Shown: positions 38,000 through 51,271, counted from the first letter of the stretch. The stretch: DNA of 64,000 nucleotides from Portunus trituberculatus (GCF_017591435.1 NC_059272.1:1757501-1821500), one strand, 5' to 3'. Notes: generated by a model not told the origin, from the sequence alone. Translations and numbers: made by a program.

Positions 38000-38544
38000 G
38001 GGAGGATGAGGTAATGAGAGGAGGTGGTGAGGTGGCGCAGGAACATAGACGTACACACGGATGAATTAAGCAACAGTTAAAGTGATTGTCGGAAGTTATT
38101 TTCTTAACTCTCTACTTATGCTTCGCCACGTTTTCTTTTCTTCTAAGGACAATTCTGAAACACTTCTGCGCCACACGCCCCAGACTTTAATTAATTCATT
38201 TGAAAGACTCTTGTCGCAGTGAAATGTACATGTGTTTGGAAGGATGTCTTAACGTGTCTTTAGTGACAGATTAAACAAGATTATTCATGTTACCAAGAGG
38301 TGAAACAGTCTTGAGACTGAAATCATCTTTGTGACCTTTGAAAATAGTCACGAATAAATTAGCAAAGTGCTCTTAAATATTGACAAAGTCCCGCTGTTTG
38401 TCTCTTTCCCTCAGTCTTCAGTCGTCTCATATGATAATATCCTTGTGAAACATGAATACACTCACTAGTGATTGATGTATTTTTGATAGATCAGAGGACT
38501 TCAAGAGAGGATAAGGCTAAGTAAGGTGTGGGCATACTAAAAGC
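38000..38544. other. AT-rich unique DNA, no gene seen
   Basis: Nothing recognisable on either strand. Confidence 0.5.
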
Positions 38545-39708
38545 TTACTCACCGTGGGCGCCAAGGATGCATCGGTGAGGTGGTTGTGGTGGTGTTGTGG
38601 TCAATAAGCCTGTGTTGTGGATGGATGGATGGATGGATGGATTTTGGCTTAGGCGCCGCAACATCGAGGGTAGGGTTGTAAAGGGTGGGAAAGTTTCCGG
38701 GAAAATGGAAATTTTCCAGGGAATCTTTCCGGGAATTTTCAGGGCCCGGGAATTTTGGGAGTTTTCAGGAATATTCACATTTTTCACAACTTTTTCTGTA
38801 TATTGATAAGTAAAGCAATTTTAGGTAATATACTTATTAATTAGATACAGTTAAGCATTGAAAAAAATGTATTTCATTACAATTACAATACCTACAAGGT
38901 TGGTGTCACTGACCACTGTCAAAACTTCAAAAGCTTGCTTTGAGTTACGCAAATTCTTGGTAAGATTTACTTCCCGATTAAGCTGTAGTTTTGTATTACT
39001 ATATTACACTTTTTAATGACCTAATATTATCCCTATGTGTGTATGCATATTGTAATGAGACAATCTCTAAGAAAGTCTGTAGAAAATAAGTGTCTTCAGC
39101 TCCAGTTAGCAACTTAGTACAGTACATGGATGTGTATTGAACGAGACACTGGCTGATTGTTTTTGCTTTTGATGTGTATGTGTCAAAGTTGTTGTACTTA
39201 TAATATTATTGTGTGGGGTTTACTGTTTTTGTTGTGCTTGTTAGTTTTTTGTGTGTGTTTGTGTTACAGTGTTTGTGTGTGTTGTGGTGTGTTGTGTGGT
39301 GTTATAAGCTGTTTGAGTTGTGTGGTTGCGTGGCTCGCTTGTACGTCTGGCAGCGGTGTTTGTTTCGGGAGTGACGGCGAGTCACGAACTGAACGCGTCC
39401 TACTCCTGTTTACATTAGCTACAGGCTCAGAAGGGGGTCTCACTGTGCCTCTCAGTACACTACAAACTTCAGCCAGAAACAGCATACAGAGAGGTCACGG
39501 TGGTCATTCACCGTCCCTGCTCACCTCTTAATCCTTCTCACTGTCTACATATCATTAATGTAAGTTGAATTATTGCATAACTGTCAAATAAGTAATTTGC
39601 ATTGTATTTTATAAGTGTAAGTCACTTATAAAAAGTATTACTTTTAAGGTTATTTCTATCATAAACAATTTAAATGCTGAATACTGACAAGATATGAATA
39701 GTTATTGC

Positions 39709-40114
39709 CAGGGTTGGCAAAAACCAATGGTTTAAAAAAAAAAAAAACCATGGTTTTTTTGGTTTAAACCATGCTTTTTTTTTTGGCTTAAACCATGGAT
39801 TGTTGGTTTTTTTGGTTTATTTATTTTTCGTATTATTTTAATTATATTTCCGCAATTCTGCCTCTGTGTATATATGAGTTTAACGGCGAATTATTCATAG
39901 GTTTCAAGAAGGATTAGCAAACATAAATATTTTCCATAATCTCAAAAAAAAAAAAACTATATCTCCTTGGCTGATTTAGAAAGTAAGCTGTTATTAAACA
40001 ACTACTTCTCTATCTCTTAAGACAATTTTTAATTATAAGTTAAAGTGTAGGACTAGTAAAACATGCAATATCTCAAACCTCTTATAAATTTGCAATTGCA
40101 AGATACAAAAAATC

Positions 40115-40176
<62 letters not shown>

Positions 40177-40661
40177 CTTTCCTGGATATATCCTGTATAA
40201 TACCTGATTTCTGTACAAGTCTACAGACTGGTTCAGCCAAACATCAGTGTTACCAACTTGCCATTTTATGTTTTCCCAGGAGGGTGGATTTTATTAACTT
40301 TTTCTATCACTCCACATCCAAAATTGTTTAGAAAACATTTGAAAATAAGTGTAGTACAGGTTTGGAACTTTGGATTGCAGATTAGCAAGGTGAAATGATT
40401 ATGATCGTTGTATATAGTGACAAGTGTTAATCAATTTATTCAGTTACCTAATTTGAATATAATGTACGGTCATCATGTACCATAACCATGTTTTTAGCTA
40501 TGATTTAGAGCATTCTAGTAAACATAACCAATGTCAGTATTATTTAAAAATCCAAAGTAAAAAAAACAAATAAACCAAAAAAAACAATGGTTTTTTTGGT
40601 TGGTTTAAACCTTGGTTTAAACCATTTGGTTTAAACCATTTGGTTTAAACTGCCAACCCTG
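39709..40661. mobile_element. hAT-type MITE (953 bp) nested in the hAT transposon
   Basis: Termini CAGGGTTGGCA and TGCCAACCCTG. GTTATTGC is duplicated on both sides (39701-39708, 40662-40669). The subterminal GGTTTAAACCATGG motifs form repeated palindromes at both ends. (GA)n is at 40118-40172. No ORF. Confidence 0.9.
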
Positions 40662-40916
40662 GTTATTGCATTATCATTTAGCCTATTGCAATACACACAC
40701 ATTAGCTTCAGCTAATTCTGCGGATGGTTAGTGAGGTCACTGAGGTGGTCAATGACATCATCACAAAACTATATTGGGAGATAATCTTGTGGGGAACTTA
40801 TGATAATAAAAGGCTGGCTTGTGTAGGATATATTGTGAATCTGAATTAAGATTTACTGTCATTTACTAGTTCGTCACAAATCTAAGTTTTGTTTTGTTTT
40901 CTTTCTTTTTTTCAGA

Positions 40917-42782
40917 ATGCCACGAGTGAAGAGCGATGTATGGAAGCATTTCACTGAAGTGAATAAAAAAGGAAAAACTGTTTATCTCTGTAAGCATTGT
41001 TCAGCACAGTATACTAAAAATGCTACAAAGCAAGCAGCACATTTAGAGAAATGTTTCATAAAGAAACAAAGAAGCCAAGTTAGCCAACCTGATTCCCATG
41101 TCGAGTGTGCATCAGCAGCCCAGCAACCAACAGTAGGCTTACCAGTAGCAAAATCTGATCAATGCAGCGATTCCAGCACTTCATCATTTGGTAAATATCA
41201 AGGAAATGTGAAAGGATTCTTTGACATAATGAGCAGTAATGAAAAACAAAAACTGGATGAAAGTCTAGCAAGAGCAATTTATGCATCTGGTTCACCACTT
41301 ATGCTAACAGAAAACGTCTACTGGAGAAAGTTTTTCAGAGAAATGCGCCCATCATACAAGCTTCCTGTAAGACATGCTTTAAGTTCTCATCTTCTAGATT
41401 CAGAATATAAGCGTGTTCAAGATAGAGTAACAGCAGTGATTCGTGATGCGGACTGTCTTTCTGTAGTATCAGATGGCTGGTCAAATGTGCGGGGAGAATC
41501 AATAATTAATTACATAATATCAACTCCTCAACCAGTTTTCCTCAGAAGCACTGACACCAAAGATAAACAACACACAAAAGAGTACATTGCTAGTGAAATG
41601 ATTTCTGTTATTGAACAAGTCGGCAGTCAAAAGGTATTTGCAGTAGTTACAGACAATGCAGCCAACATGAAAGCTGCTTGGAAGCTTGTCAGTGAAAATT
41701 TTCCTCACATAACAGGAATTGGTTGTGCTGCACACACCCTTAACCTTCTCCTTTCTGATGTAATGAAACTGAAGACTATGGACAACTTGGATAAACAAGC
41801 CAAAAGGATCATCAAGTATGTCAAGCTCAAGCACAAACAAACAGTACTGGCCACTTTCTCCTCTAAGCAAAAACTCAAAAGCAAAAACTCATCTCTTAAA
41901 CTTCCTAGTAAAACAAGGTGGGGAGGCATAGTCCTGATGTTGAACAGTCTAATTGAAGGGAAAGAGGCCTTGCAGGAGTTGGTCATCATGGAAAGTCTCA
42001 GTGTAGATAAGGACATACGCAAGTTGATTTTAGACAACGAAGTTTTCTGGGTGCGTGTAAGTAGCTCACTGGCCATTCTAGAGCCTATTGCCTCTGCTAT
42101 CCAGGAAATAGAAAAAGATGATGCAGTGCTCTCAGATGTACCACGTCTCTTTGCTGGATTGAAGCACAAAATAACTGTAGCTCTTCCTTCATCACCTTTA
42201 CTCCAGTCAGAAGAGGCATCTGTGACAACATATATTGAGAACCGAATGCAGTTTTGCATAAAGCCAATACATGCAGCAGCAAACATCCTTGATCCTGTGC
42301 GCCAAGGACAAGACATTGATGAAGAACAAGTTGGCAGTGCATATTCTGTCATATCAGCTATGGCCATTCATATGAATCTTGATGTTGGTGAAGTGATGGG
42401 AAGTCTGGCAAAATTTCGTGCCAAAGATGGTATTTGGAAATCAGATGGTGTCTGGAAGTCAGCTGATCATGTTTCAAAAGCAACTTGGTGGAAAGGGCTC
42501 TGCAGCTCAGAACCAGTGTCATCAATAGCAAGTATTCTCTCACAGATACCGCCAACATCCGCTTCGTCAGAAAGAAACTGGTCTATGTATGGAAATACAC
42601 ACACAAAGCTGCGAAACAGGCTTACCAATGATCGAGTTGAAAAGTTGGTGGCCATTCGTTCTAATCTCAAACTGTTTGAAGATGACATAGGCGAGGATAA
42701 TTTAACCATCTGCACCAGTGAAATGGATTCAGACAGTGAAGTGATGGAAGATTCAGTGTTATCTGATTCAGAGGAAGCATAA
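40917..42782 (+). CDS. hAT family transposase, intact, 621 aa
   Basis: DNA transposase that excises and inserts the surrounding element. An N-terminal BED zinc finger is visible (Cys25, Cys28, His42, Cys46). Catalytic-core motifs follow: LSVVSDGWSN with the first Asp, VFAVVTDNAANM with the second, and GCAAHTLNLLLSDV with the conserved CxxH. The C-terminal dimerisation domain has PPTSASSERNWS and RLTNDRVEKLVAIRSNL, followed by an acidic tail. There are no frameshifts or internal stops. The start ATG follows TTTCTTTTTTTCAGA, a good 3' splice site at 40,915, so a 5' untranslated exon probably exists. Intactness plus perfect target duplications suggest recent activity. Confidence 0.95.
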   Translation: MPRVKSDVWKHFTEVNKKGKTVYLCKHCSAQYTKNATKQAAHLEKCFIKKQRSQVSQPDSHVECASAAQQPTVGLPVAKSDQCSDSSTSSFGKYQGNVKGFFDIMSSNEKQKLDESLARAIYASGSPLMLTENVYWRKFFREMRPSYKLPVRHALSSHLLDSEYKRVQDRVTAVIRDADCLSVVSDGWSNVRGESIINYIISTPQPVFLRSTDTKDKQHTKEYIASEMISVIEQVGSQKVFAVVTDNAANMKAAWKLVSENFPHITGIGCAAHTLNLLLSDVMKLKTMDNLDKQAKRIIKYVKLKHKQTVLATFSSKQKLKSKNSSLKLPSKTRWGGIVLMLNSLIEGKEALQELVIMESLSVDKDIRKLILDNEVFWVRVSSSLAILEPIASAIQEIEKDDAVLSDVPRLFAGLKHKITVALPSSPLLQSEEASVTTYIENRMQFCIKPIHAAANILDPVRQGQDIDEEQVGSAYSVISAMAIHMNLDVGEVMGSLAKFRAKDGIWKSDGVWKSADHVSKATWWKGLCSSEPVSSIASILSQIPPTSASSERNWSMYGNTHTKLRNRLTNDRVEKLVAIRSNLKLFEDDIGEDNLTICTSEMDSDSEVMEDSVLSDSEEA

Positions 42783-42804
42783 GTTACCAAATAACAAAGT
42801 GAGA

Positions 42805-42810
42805 AATAAA
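42805..42810 (+). terminator. Poly(A) signal AATAAA of the hAT transposase
   Basis: AATAAA lies 23 bp after the transposase stop codon. Confidence 0.6.
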
Positions 42811-43294
42811 TATAGTGAAAAATTGAGACAATCTGCTCTTTTGTTTTAACTTGTATGGCATAGCCAGTGATTATTAATGATAAGTTTTGCTTTCTTATTC
42901 TGCTTACATATTACTTTAAGGTACCAGTTTTGAGTAAAATTTTAGTTTACAAACAAGGTTTTCAGCTTACATACTGAATAACGCCACACATTTTGAAATA
43001 AGATTATTTAAAGCTTAGGAAGTTATATTTAGATTGAAAATTTGAAATAGACATTTTTCTTTACACATGACTTTTAATTCTCCTCAGAAATAAGGGGCCA
43101 CCTCTTTTCTTTTATAATTTTTAAGGCGTTCAAAACCTTCTGAAAGTTCCCGAAAATTCCCAAATATTCCCAAAATTTCCAATAAATTCCCAAAATTCCC
43201 CTGGAAAGTTTCCGAGTTCAAAATTCCCGGGAATTTTACAACCCTAATCGAGGGTCATCTGGCGCCGCTACAATATGTTAAAAAAAGACATCGT

Positions 43295-43455
43295 AAAAAA
43301 AAAAAAAAAAAAAAAAAAAACTAAAAGCAATTAAAAACTATAAAAAAAACATTGTAAAAAATAAACGAACTAAAATCTATTAAAAACTGTGAAATTAAAA
43401 GTGTCTAAAAATACAATTAAAGTAAATAAAACATTAAAATACACATTACAAAATA
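43295..43455. other. A-rich 3' UTR of the split LINE
   Basis: A run at 43295-43320 and A-rich repeats of AACTATAAAAA type. The sequence belongs to the minus-strand LINE, so it reads T-rich in its sense. Confidence 0.5.
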
Positions 43456-45618
43456 GAATTCACAGATTGGGGAGAAGGCCAGCTTCCCCCAGGTACCTAA
43501 AAACATGATGGCCAGGCGCCAGGCACGCTGGTCCGAGGACCTTACAGAGATAATAGACACCGCTATATCTACCGCGACACCGGTAGAGGTAGCGGTGTCG
43601 TAAGTCCATCAAACCAGGGCACTCCACCAACAGGTGCCGCACAGAAAGTCCCACCAGGCAGTCATCACAGTAGGATTGAGGGTCCCTGGTCAACAGGTAT
43701 CTTTGTGTAAGATACGTGTGACCTATCCGCAGTCGCGTTAATAATATCTTTGTACGGCGGTAGCGGGTATCGGCATATGTCCAATGATGGATAGCGGAAG
43801 TGGTTATTTCTCCTATTTTCGAGGTGGCGAGCCCCGTTTGCCACCCCCTCTGCCAAATTGCAGCAACCGCCAAACGAATACACGGGATGACATCTCGAAA
43901 CAAGACAGGGGCAGGGGATGGAGCGCGATTTGCTGCCTCTTTAGCAAGGCGATCTGCGTGTTCGTTCCCGGGAACACCAACGTGACCAGGGACCCAGCAG
44001 AACCCAACACGATATCCTCTTTTGGTAAGCAGATGAAGCCACTCCAAAGCTGATAAAACCAATGAGTTAAAGGAAATAATAGAGGAGAGAGCAGTAAGAG
44101 CACTGCGAGAATCACTAAAAATTGTAAAAGACGAAACCGGGAGAGTAAAAATGATCTGCAAAGCAAGGACTATGGCAGACACCTCCGCAGTAAAGCTAAT
44201 TCGTTCTTATCTTAGCAAAACATAAAGTTTGTAAGAATTTCAATGTAATTTTTCTTATTTCTTTCTTTCTTTTTTTTTTTTTTTTTTACTATTTTGGTTT
44301 GTATATACCATAAGTGAAGCTGGTGATGGATAACTTAGAAGGAGAGGGGAGAAGGGTGGGGAGGAGGAGGGAGGAAGGCGGAGGTTGAGTCACTCCACGA
44401 AAACGTCTTTGTAACTTTTCTCCTGATGTGATTCCTGAGAATGCTGTGGCTCACCAACACTTGCACTCTCACTAAATTCCTTATTTTTCATCACTAATAA
44501 GCCTCTTTGGTACCATCGTAAGTGTCTAAATAAAAAACTACCGACAGAACGCAGGAAAATGTTGTTTTTCCCAAGACACGGCAGGACTAGGGATGTGCAC
44601 CGGCATCCGGTATACCTGTATTACCGGTAGTACCAGTAATACGGTACCAGAAAGGTACAGTGGCGGCTGCGAGAAGGAAGATGACAGAGCTTTGTATACG
44701 ACCAAATGTGCGGCAGATTGATTACCAGATATTTTCACCACTAATAAGCCTTTGGTGTCAATGTAAGTTTGTAAATGAAAAACTACAGAAAGAATGCAGG
44801 AGAATGTTAATCTCATGGGCGCGCAGAACAAATCACAACTGGCGGAAGGGGGGACACCAGGAGCCTTTGTTTACAACTACGTGTGTGGACGTTCGACTAT
44901 CAGGTATTTTTAGAGTATTAAATCGAACTTTTGCGTTCGAGTATTGAGAAGTTCGACGAGTATTTCGACGTTCCAGCATTGAGTCTCCACTGTATAGGTG
45001 ATGTTGCCACAATTTTCAAAGTCTACAGATATAAGGAACTTGATTCGTATGAGTGTTTTTGCTATATATAACGTAGAAATCACATTAAATTGTCAATAAT
45101 ACGATCAAACTACCCTTAAAAACCCGTCTAACTGAAACAAGAATCTTTTAAAACTATGGGTGAAGTGACCAATATTTTTCAAGGACCACAGAGATGAAAA
45201 ACCTTTTTCCTAAGAGTTTTATGCTATTGATAGAGCAGATATAAAGTCATTCTGTCAGTAGAAACATCAAATTACCTTTAAAAAATGTATGACTGAAACA
45301 AGAGTCTTTTGGAAATATATGTTATGTGGCCATTATTTTTCAAAGTCCGAAGAGATAACCCAATTTATCCATAGCAGGGTTTCTGCTGTTAATAAGGTAG
45401 AAATCATGTCACTCTGTCAATGAAACCATGAAACTACCCTTAAAAAACCGTGTTACTTCAACAACAAAACAAGTACAACTAAGAAAATTGACACTCTAGA
45501 CAGGTGATCAAGTCAGTTGGTCCCCAAACCAATTGAGACTCAAGACAGTTGTTCCCAAACTTACTGACCACCTTTGTTCATTCTCGCTCACTGACTCACT
45601 GTACTTACATACCCAAAG

Positions 45619-45664
<46 letters not shown>

Positions 45665-45667
<3 letters not shown>

Positions 45668-45944
45668 TCACCTCCTCGGTCGTCTGCTGGTCACCCAGCC
45701 AGTTTTCCCCATTACGGAGCGAGCTCAGAGCTCATAGACCGATCTTCGGGTAGGACTGAGACCACAACACACTCCACACACCGGGAAAGCGAGGCCACAA
45801 CCCCTCGAGTTACATCCCGTACCTATTTACTGCTAGGTGAACACACCCCACACATTAAGAGGCTTGCCCACTTGCCTCGCCGCGCCGGGACTCGAACCCG
45901 GCCCTCTCGATTGTGAGTCGAGCGTGCTAACCACTACACTACGC

Positions 45945-45948
<4 letters not shown>
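45665..45948 (-). mobile_element. tRNA-Val-like SINE, family 1 (duplicate of 26437-26719)
   Basis: Same element as in copy A with one visible substitution near its 3' end (CCAGTTTTCC against CCAATTTTCC on plus). Confidence 0.9.
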
Positions 45949-46791
<843 letters not shown>

Positions 46792-47291
46792 NNNNNNNNN
46801 NNNNNNNNNNNNNNNNNNNNNNNNNNNNNNNNNNNNNNNNNNNNNNNNNNNNNNNNNNNNNNNNNNNNNNNNNNNNNNNNNNNNNNNNNNNNNNNNNNNN
46901 NNNNNNNNNNNNNNNNNNNNNNNNNNNNNNNNNNNNNNNNNNNNNNNNNNNNNNNNNNNNNNNNNNNNNNNNNNNNNNNNNNNNNNNNNNNNNNNNNNNN
47001 NNNNNNNNNNNNNNNNNNNNNNNNNNNNNNNNNNNNNNNNNNNNNNNNNNNNNNNNNNNNNNNNNNNNNNNNNNNNNNNNNNNNNNNNNNNNNNNNNNNN
47101 NNNNNNNNNNNNNNNNNNNNNNNNNNNNNNNNNNNNNNNNNNNNNNNNNNNNNNNNNNNNNNNNNNNNNNNNNNNNNNNNNNNNNNNNNNNNNNNNNNNN
47201 NNNNNNNNNNNNNNNNNNNNNNNNNNNNNNNNNNNNNNNNNNNNNNNNNNNNNNNNNNNNNNNNNNNNNNNNNNNNNNNNNNNNNNNNNNN
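46792..47291. other. Assembly gap, exactly 500 N
   Basis: Starts inside (TG)n and ends inside the satellite. In copy A the equivalent interval is 4.6 kb and holds the LINE fragment, SINE 3, the kinase locus and the (TA)n(GA)n cassette. A round 500-N gap usually means unknown size. Confidence 0.98.
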
Positions 47292-47621
47292 AGATGATAA
47301 AATTTCCATAGCAGGGTTTTAGCTATTAATAAGGTAGAAATCATGTTAATCTGTCAATGGAACCATGAAACTACCCTTAAAAAACCGTGTTACTGAAACA
47401 AGACTTTTAGAAATACAACTTATGTGGTAAATATTTCTCAAACTCTACAATTATGAGAAACTTTGTTCGTAAGAGTGTTTTTGCATTTGATAAGGTAGAA
47501 CACTGGTGATGGTAGTAACACCAATAGTCCAGTTATGTCGGCACCAACAGTACTATTTTATCATTATTATTATTAGTAGTAGTAGTAGTAGTACTAGAAG
47601 TAGTAGTAGTAGTAATAGAAG

Positions 47622-50461
47622 TTTTTTTTTTTTTTTTTTTACATTACAAGGGCACTGGCCAAGGGAAAACAGTGTTGGAAAAAAAAAAATCCCGCTGGTT
47701 GCCAGGCCCTGTTTAGAGGAAAGTAGGAGAAAGAAAAACAAAAAATCTAAAAGGAGGGTCCAGTTAACGTAAGAGGTGTCTTGACACTCCTCTTTTGAAA
47801 GAGTTTAAGTCATAGGCAGGTGGAAATACAGACACAGGTAGAGAGTTCCAGAGTTTACCAGTGTAGGGAATGAAGGAGTGAAGATACTGGTTAACTCTTG
47901 CATTAGGAAGATGGACAGAATAGGGATGAGAAGAAGTAGAGAGTCTTGTGCAGCGAGGCCGCAGGAGGGGGAAGGCATGCAGTTAGCAAGTTCAGAAGAG
48001 CAGACAGCATGAAAACAGCGGTAGAAGACAGATAAAGATGCAACATTGCGGCGGTGACTTAAAGAATCAAGACAGTCAGTTAGAGGAGAAGAGTTGATAA
48101 GACGAAAAGCTTTAGATTCCACCTTGTTTAGTAAAGCTGTGTGTGGATCCCCAGACATGAGAGCCATACTCCATACATGGGCGGATAAGGCCTTGTACAG
48201 AGCAAGCAGCTGGGAGGGAGAGAAAATGGACGAAGACGCCACAGGACACCTAACTTCTTGGAAGCTGATTTAGCAAGAGTAGAGATGTGAAATTTCCAGT
48301 TTAGATTTTTAGTGAAGGATAGACCGAGTGTGTTTAATGTAGAGGAGAGGGAAGTTGAGTGTTATTGAAGAAGAGAGGATAGTTGTCTGGAAGGTTATGT
48401 CGAGTAGATAGTTGTAGAAATTGAGTTTTGAGGCATTGAACAAAACCAGGTTTTCTCTGCCCCAATCAGAAACAAGTGAAAGATCAGAAGTTAGGCGTCC
48501 TATAGCATCTCGCCTTGAGTCATTTAATTGTTGTTGGGTTGGGCGTCTGTTGAACGCTGTTGAATAATGCAAGGTGGTATCATCAGCATAGGAGTGGATA
48601 GGGCATTGAGTCAGATTTAGGAGATCATTGATGAATAATAGAAAGAGAGTGGGTGATAGGACAGAACCCTGTGGAACACCACTGTTGATAGTTTTAGGGA
48701 AGAACAGTGACCGTCTACTACAGCAGCAATAGAACGATCGGAAAGGAAACTGGAGATGAAGGTACAGAGAGAAGGATAGAATCCGTAGGAGGGTAGTTTA
48801 GAAATTAAAGATTTGTGCCAGACTCTATCGAAGGCTTTCGATATGTCAAGGCCGACAGCAAAGGTTTCACCGAAGTCCCTAAAAGAGGATGACCAAGATT
48901 CAGTTAGGAAAGTAAGAAGATCACCAGTAGATCTGCCTTTACGGAAACCATACTGGCAATCAGAGAGAAGGTTGTGAGCTGATAGATGCCTCATTATCTT
49001 CCTATTAAGGATAGACTCAAAGGCTTTAGAAAGGCAGGAAATCAAAGCTATAGGGCGGTAGTTAGAAGGATTGGAGTGGTCACCTTTTTAGGGACAGGTT
49101 GAATGTGAGCAAACTTCCAGCAAGAAGGATAAATAGAAGTAGAGAGACACAGATGAAAGAGTTTGACCAGGCAGTGAGCGAGTTCGGAAGCACAGTTTTG
49201 AGAACAACAGGAGGGACTCCATCCGGACCGTAAGCCTTCCGAGAATCAAGGCCAGAGAGGGCCAGGAAAACGTCTTTATAAAGAATTTTAATTTTAGGGA
49301 TGAAGTAGTCAGAGGGTGGAGGAGTAGGAGGAATATGCCCAGAATCATCCAAAGTTGAGTTGGTAGCAAAGGTTTGAGCGAAGAGTTCAGCTTTAGAAAA
49401 GAAGAGACAGCTGTAGAGCCATCTGGATGAAGTAAAGGAGGGAAAGACGAAGAAGTAAAGTTGTTAGAGATATTATTGGCTAGATGCCAGAAATCTCGAG
49501 AGGAGTTAGAATTGGAAAGACTTTGACATTTTCTATTGATGAAAGAGTTTTAGTAAGTTGGAGAATAGATTTGGCATGATTACGGGCAGAAATATATAGG
49601 GCATGAGTTTCAGCAGTTGGATGGCTACGGAACCGTTTGTGAGCCGCCTCTCTATCATTGACAGCACGAGAACAAGCAGAGTTAAACCAAGGCTTTTTAG
49701 CTTTAGGGTTAGAGAAAGTATGAGGAATGTATAGCTCCATGCCAGAGATAATCACCTCTGTTATGCGCTCGGCACAAAGAGAAGGATCTCTGACATGAAA
49801 ACAATAATCATCCCAAGGAAATCAGAATAGTACTGCCTTAGTTCCTCCCACTTAGCAGAGTTAAAATGCCAGAAGCACCTCCGCTTAGGCGGGTCCTGAG
49901 GCTGCACTGGAGTGATAGAACAGGTAACGGAAATTAGATTGTGGTCGGAGGAGCCCAACGGAGAGGAAAGTTTAACAGAGTAAGCAGAAGGGTTGGAGGT
50001 TAGGAAAAGATCAAGAATGTTGGGCGTGTCTCCAAGGCGGTCAGGAATACGGGTAGGGAACTGTACTAGCTGCTCTAGGTCATGAAGGATAGCAAAGTTG
50101 AAGGTTTGTTCACCAGGTTGGTCAGTGAAAGAAGATGAAAGCCAAAGCTGGTGGTGAACATTGAAATCCCTAAAATGGAGATCTCAGCAAAAGGAAAGTG
50201 AGATAAGATGTGCTCCACCTTGGAAGTCAAATAGTCAAAGAATTTTACATAGTCAGAGGAATTAGGTGAGAGGTATACAGCACAGATGAATTTAGTTAGA
50301 GAGTGACATTGAAGTCTTAGCCAGATGGTAGAAAATTCTGAAGATTCAAGATTGTGGGCACGAGAGCAAGTGGTGTCGTTACGCACGTATGCGCAACATC
50401 CAGCTTTGGATTGAAAATGAGGATAGAGCAAGTAGGAGGGAACAGAAAAGGGGCTGCTGTC
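47622..50461 (-). mobile_element. 5'-truncated non-LTR retrotransposon (LINE), decayed ORF2
   Basis: Minus-strand order: endonuclease remnants at 50,370-49,760 (KAGCCAYVRND, then WLRLQCHSLTKFICAVYLSP, then [11 protein letters not shown]), then the RT domain. RT landmarks are LDSRKAYGPDGVPPVVLK, DCQYGFRKGRSTGDLL, GLDISKAFDRVWH and the catalytic Tyr-Ala-Asp-Asp at about 48,590. The C-terminal part is LLALYKALSAHVWSMALMS. The frame changes several times, so it is dead. It ends in a poly(A) tail (T run 47622-47640 on plus). It sits in the (TAG)n array, with AGTAGTAGTAATAG-like sequence on both sides, and is absent from copy A. Confidence 0.9.
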
Positions 50462-50672
<211 letters not shown>

Positions 50673-50905
50673 TATAGGCCCTTATCTGAAACTGTTGCTC
50701 TTTCACCATCGCTGTTTTCCAAAGGGTCCAGCTGAAGATAATCGTGTTTTGAAGTGTTTCTTTATGATTGTGGTGATAGGCTGGCAAGAATTCTAGTATA
50801 TTGAAAGGAGAAACTGTCTTGAAAACCCGACTAGTTGTCTCTGTGGCCTCACAAAATTACTGCAGTGAGAAGGGAAGCGGTTTCTGAAAACGGAAAATAA
50901 GTAAC

Positions 50906-50951
<46 letters not shown>

Positions 50952-50972
50952 ACACCCCTTTAACGCCCTCAG

Positions 50973-51271
50973 GCATCCCGGTCGAAGAGGCCAAGAAATC
51001 TAGTCACGTGTCCATAGTGGTAACCTCTCGCGGCGGTCACTCAGGGTCCATGGAAGGCATTATCCCCACCAACACCCACTACAGCGACAGACTTTACAAG
51101 CAACTCGTCTCCTCAGTCTTCTCCAACCTCGAGCAGCTTGGGCACGTGAGGCACGAGGCTCAGAAGTACGCGACGGAGGGTGTGTGTAGCGGTGCGGGGG
51201 TGAGGGGTGACGGGGAGGGATCAGCATCGTCAGTAGCAGGGGTGTCAGGGTTACCTCAGGCGTCTTCATAA
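50973..51271 (+). CDS. Orphan terminal exon of an ABHD1/3-like hydrolase, copy B
   Basis: Same exon as at 33226-33524, including the catalytic-His segment TSRGGHSGSMEGIIP and the stop. The coding difference noticed is a synonymous change (GAGGGG against GAGGGA). Flanks match copy A. No other exons of the gene lie between or around the two copies in this window. Confidence 0.6.

Larger units (their letters stand above)
38671..43246 (+). mobile_element. Autonomous hAT transposon, 4,576 bp, with 8-bp target duplication
   Basis: The ends are TAGGGTTGTAAA and TTTACAACCCTA. ATCGAGGG flanks both sides (38663-38670, 43247-43254). Subterminal regions are full of TTCCCGGGAA/TTCCC motifs at both ends, probable transposase binding sites. 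It encodes one intact transposase and contains a nested MITE at 39709-40661. Confidence 0.92.
38617..44198 (-). mobile_element. LINE 3' part with RNase H domain, split by a hAT transposon
   Basis: The element occupies 44198-43247 and 38670-38617 on the minus strand, with the hAT element in between. Coding part 44,182-43,460: RNase H motifs FSDSRSALTAL and CWVPGHVGVPGNEHADRLAKEA, then a C-terminal C-x2-C...H...C cluster (CDDCLVGLSVRHLLVECPG). The 3' UTR carries two GGCGCC boxes and ends in AAAATCC(ATCC)n. The upstream end is cut at FTAEVSAIV, exactly where duplication copy B begins. Jockey/I-type superfamily is likely from the RNase H. Confidence 0.8.

Noticed and set aside
39157..39531. 124-aa frame inside the hAT element, 5' of the transposase
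   Set aside because: GT-rich low-complexity start, no family match, and located in the element's untranslated 5' region.
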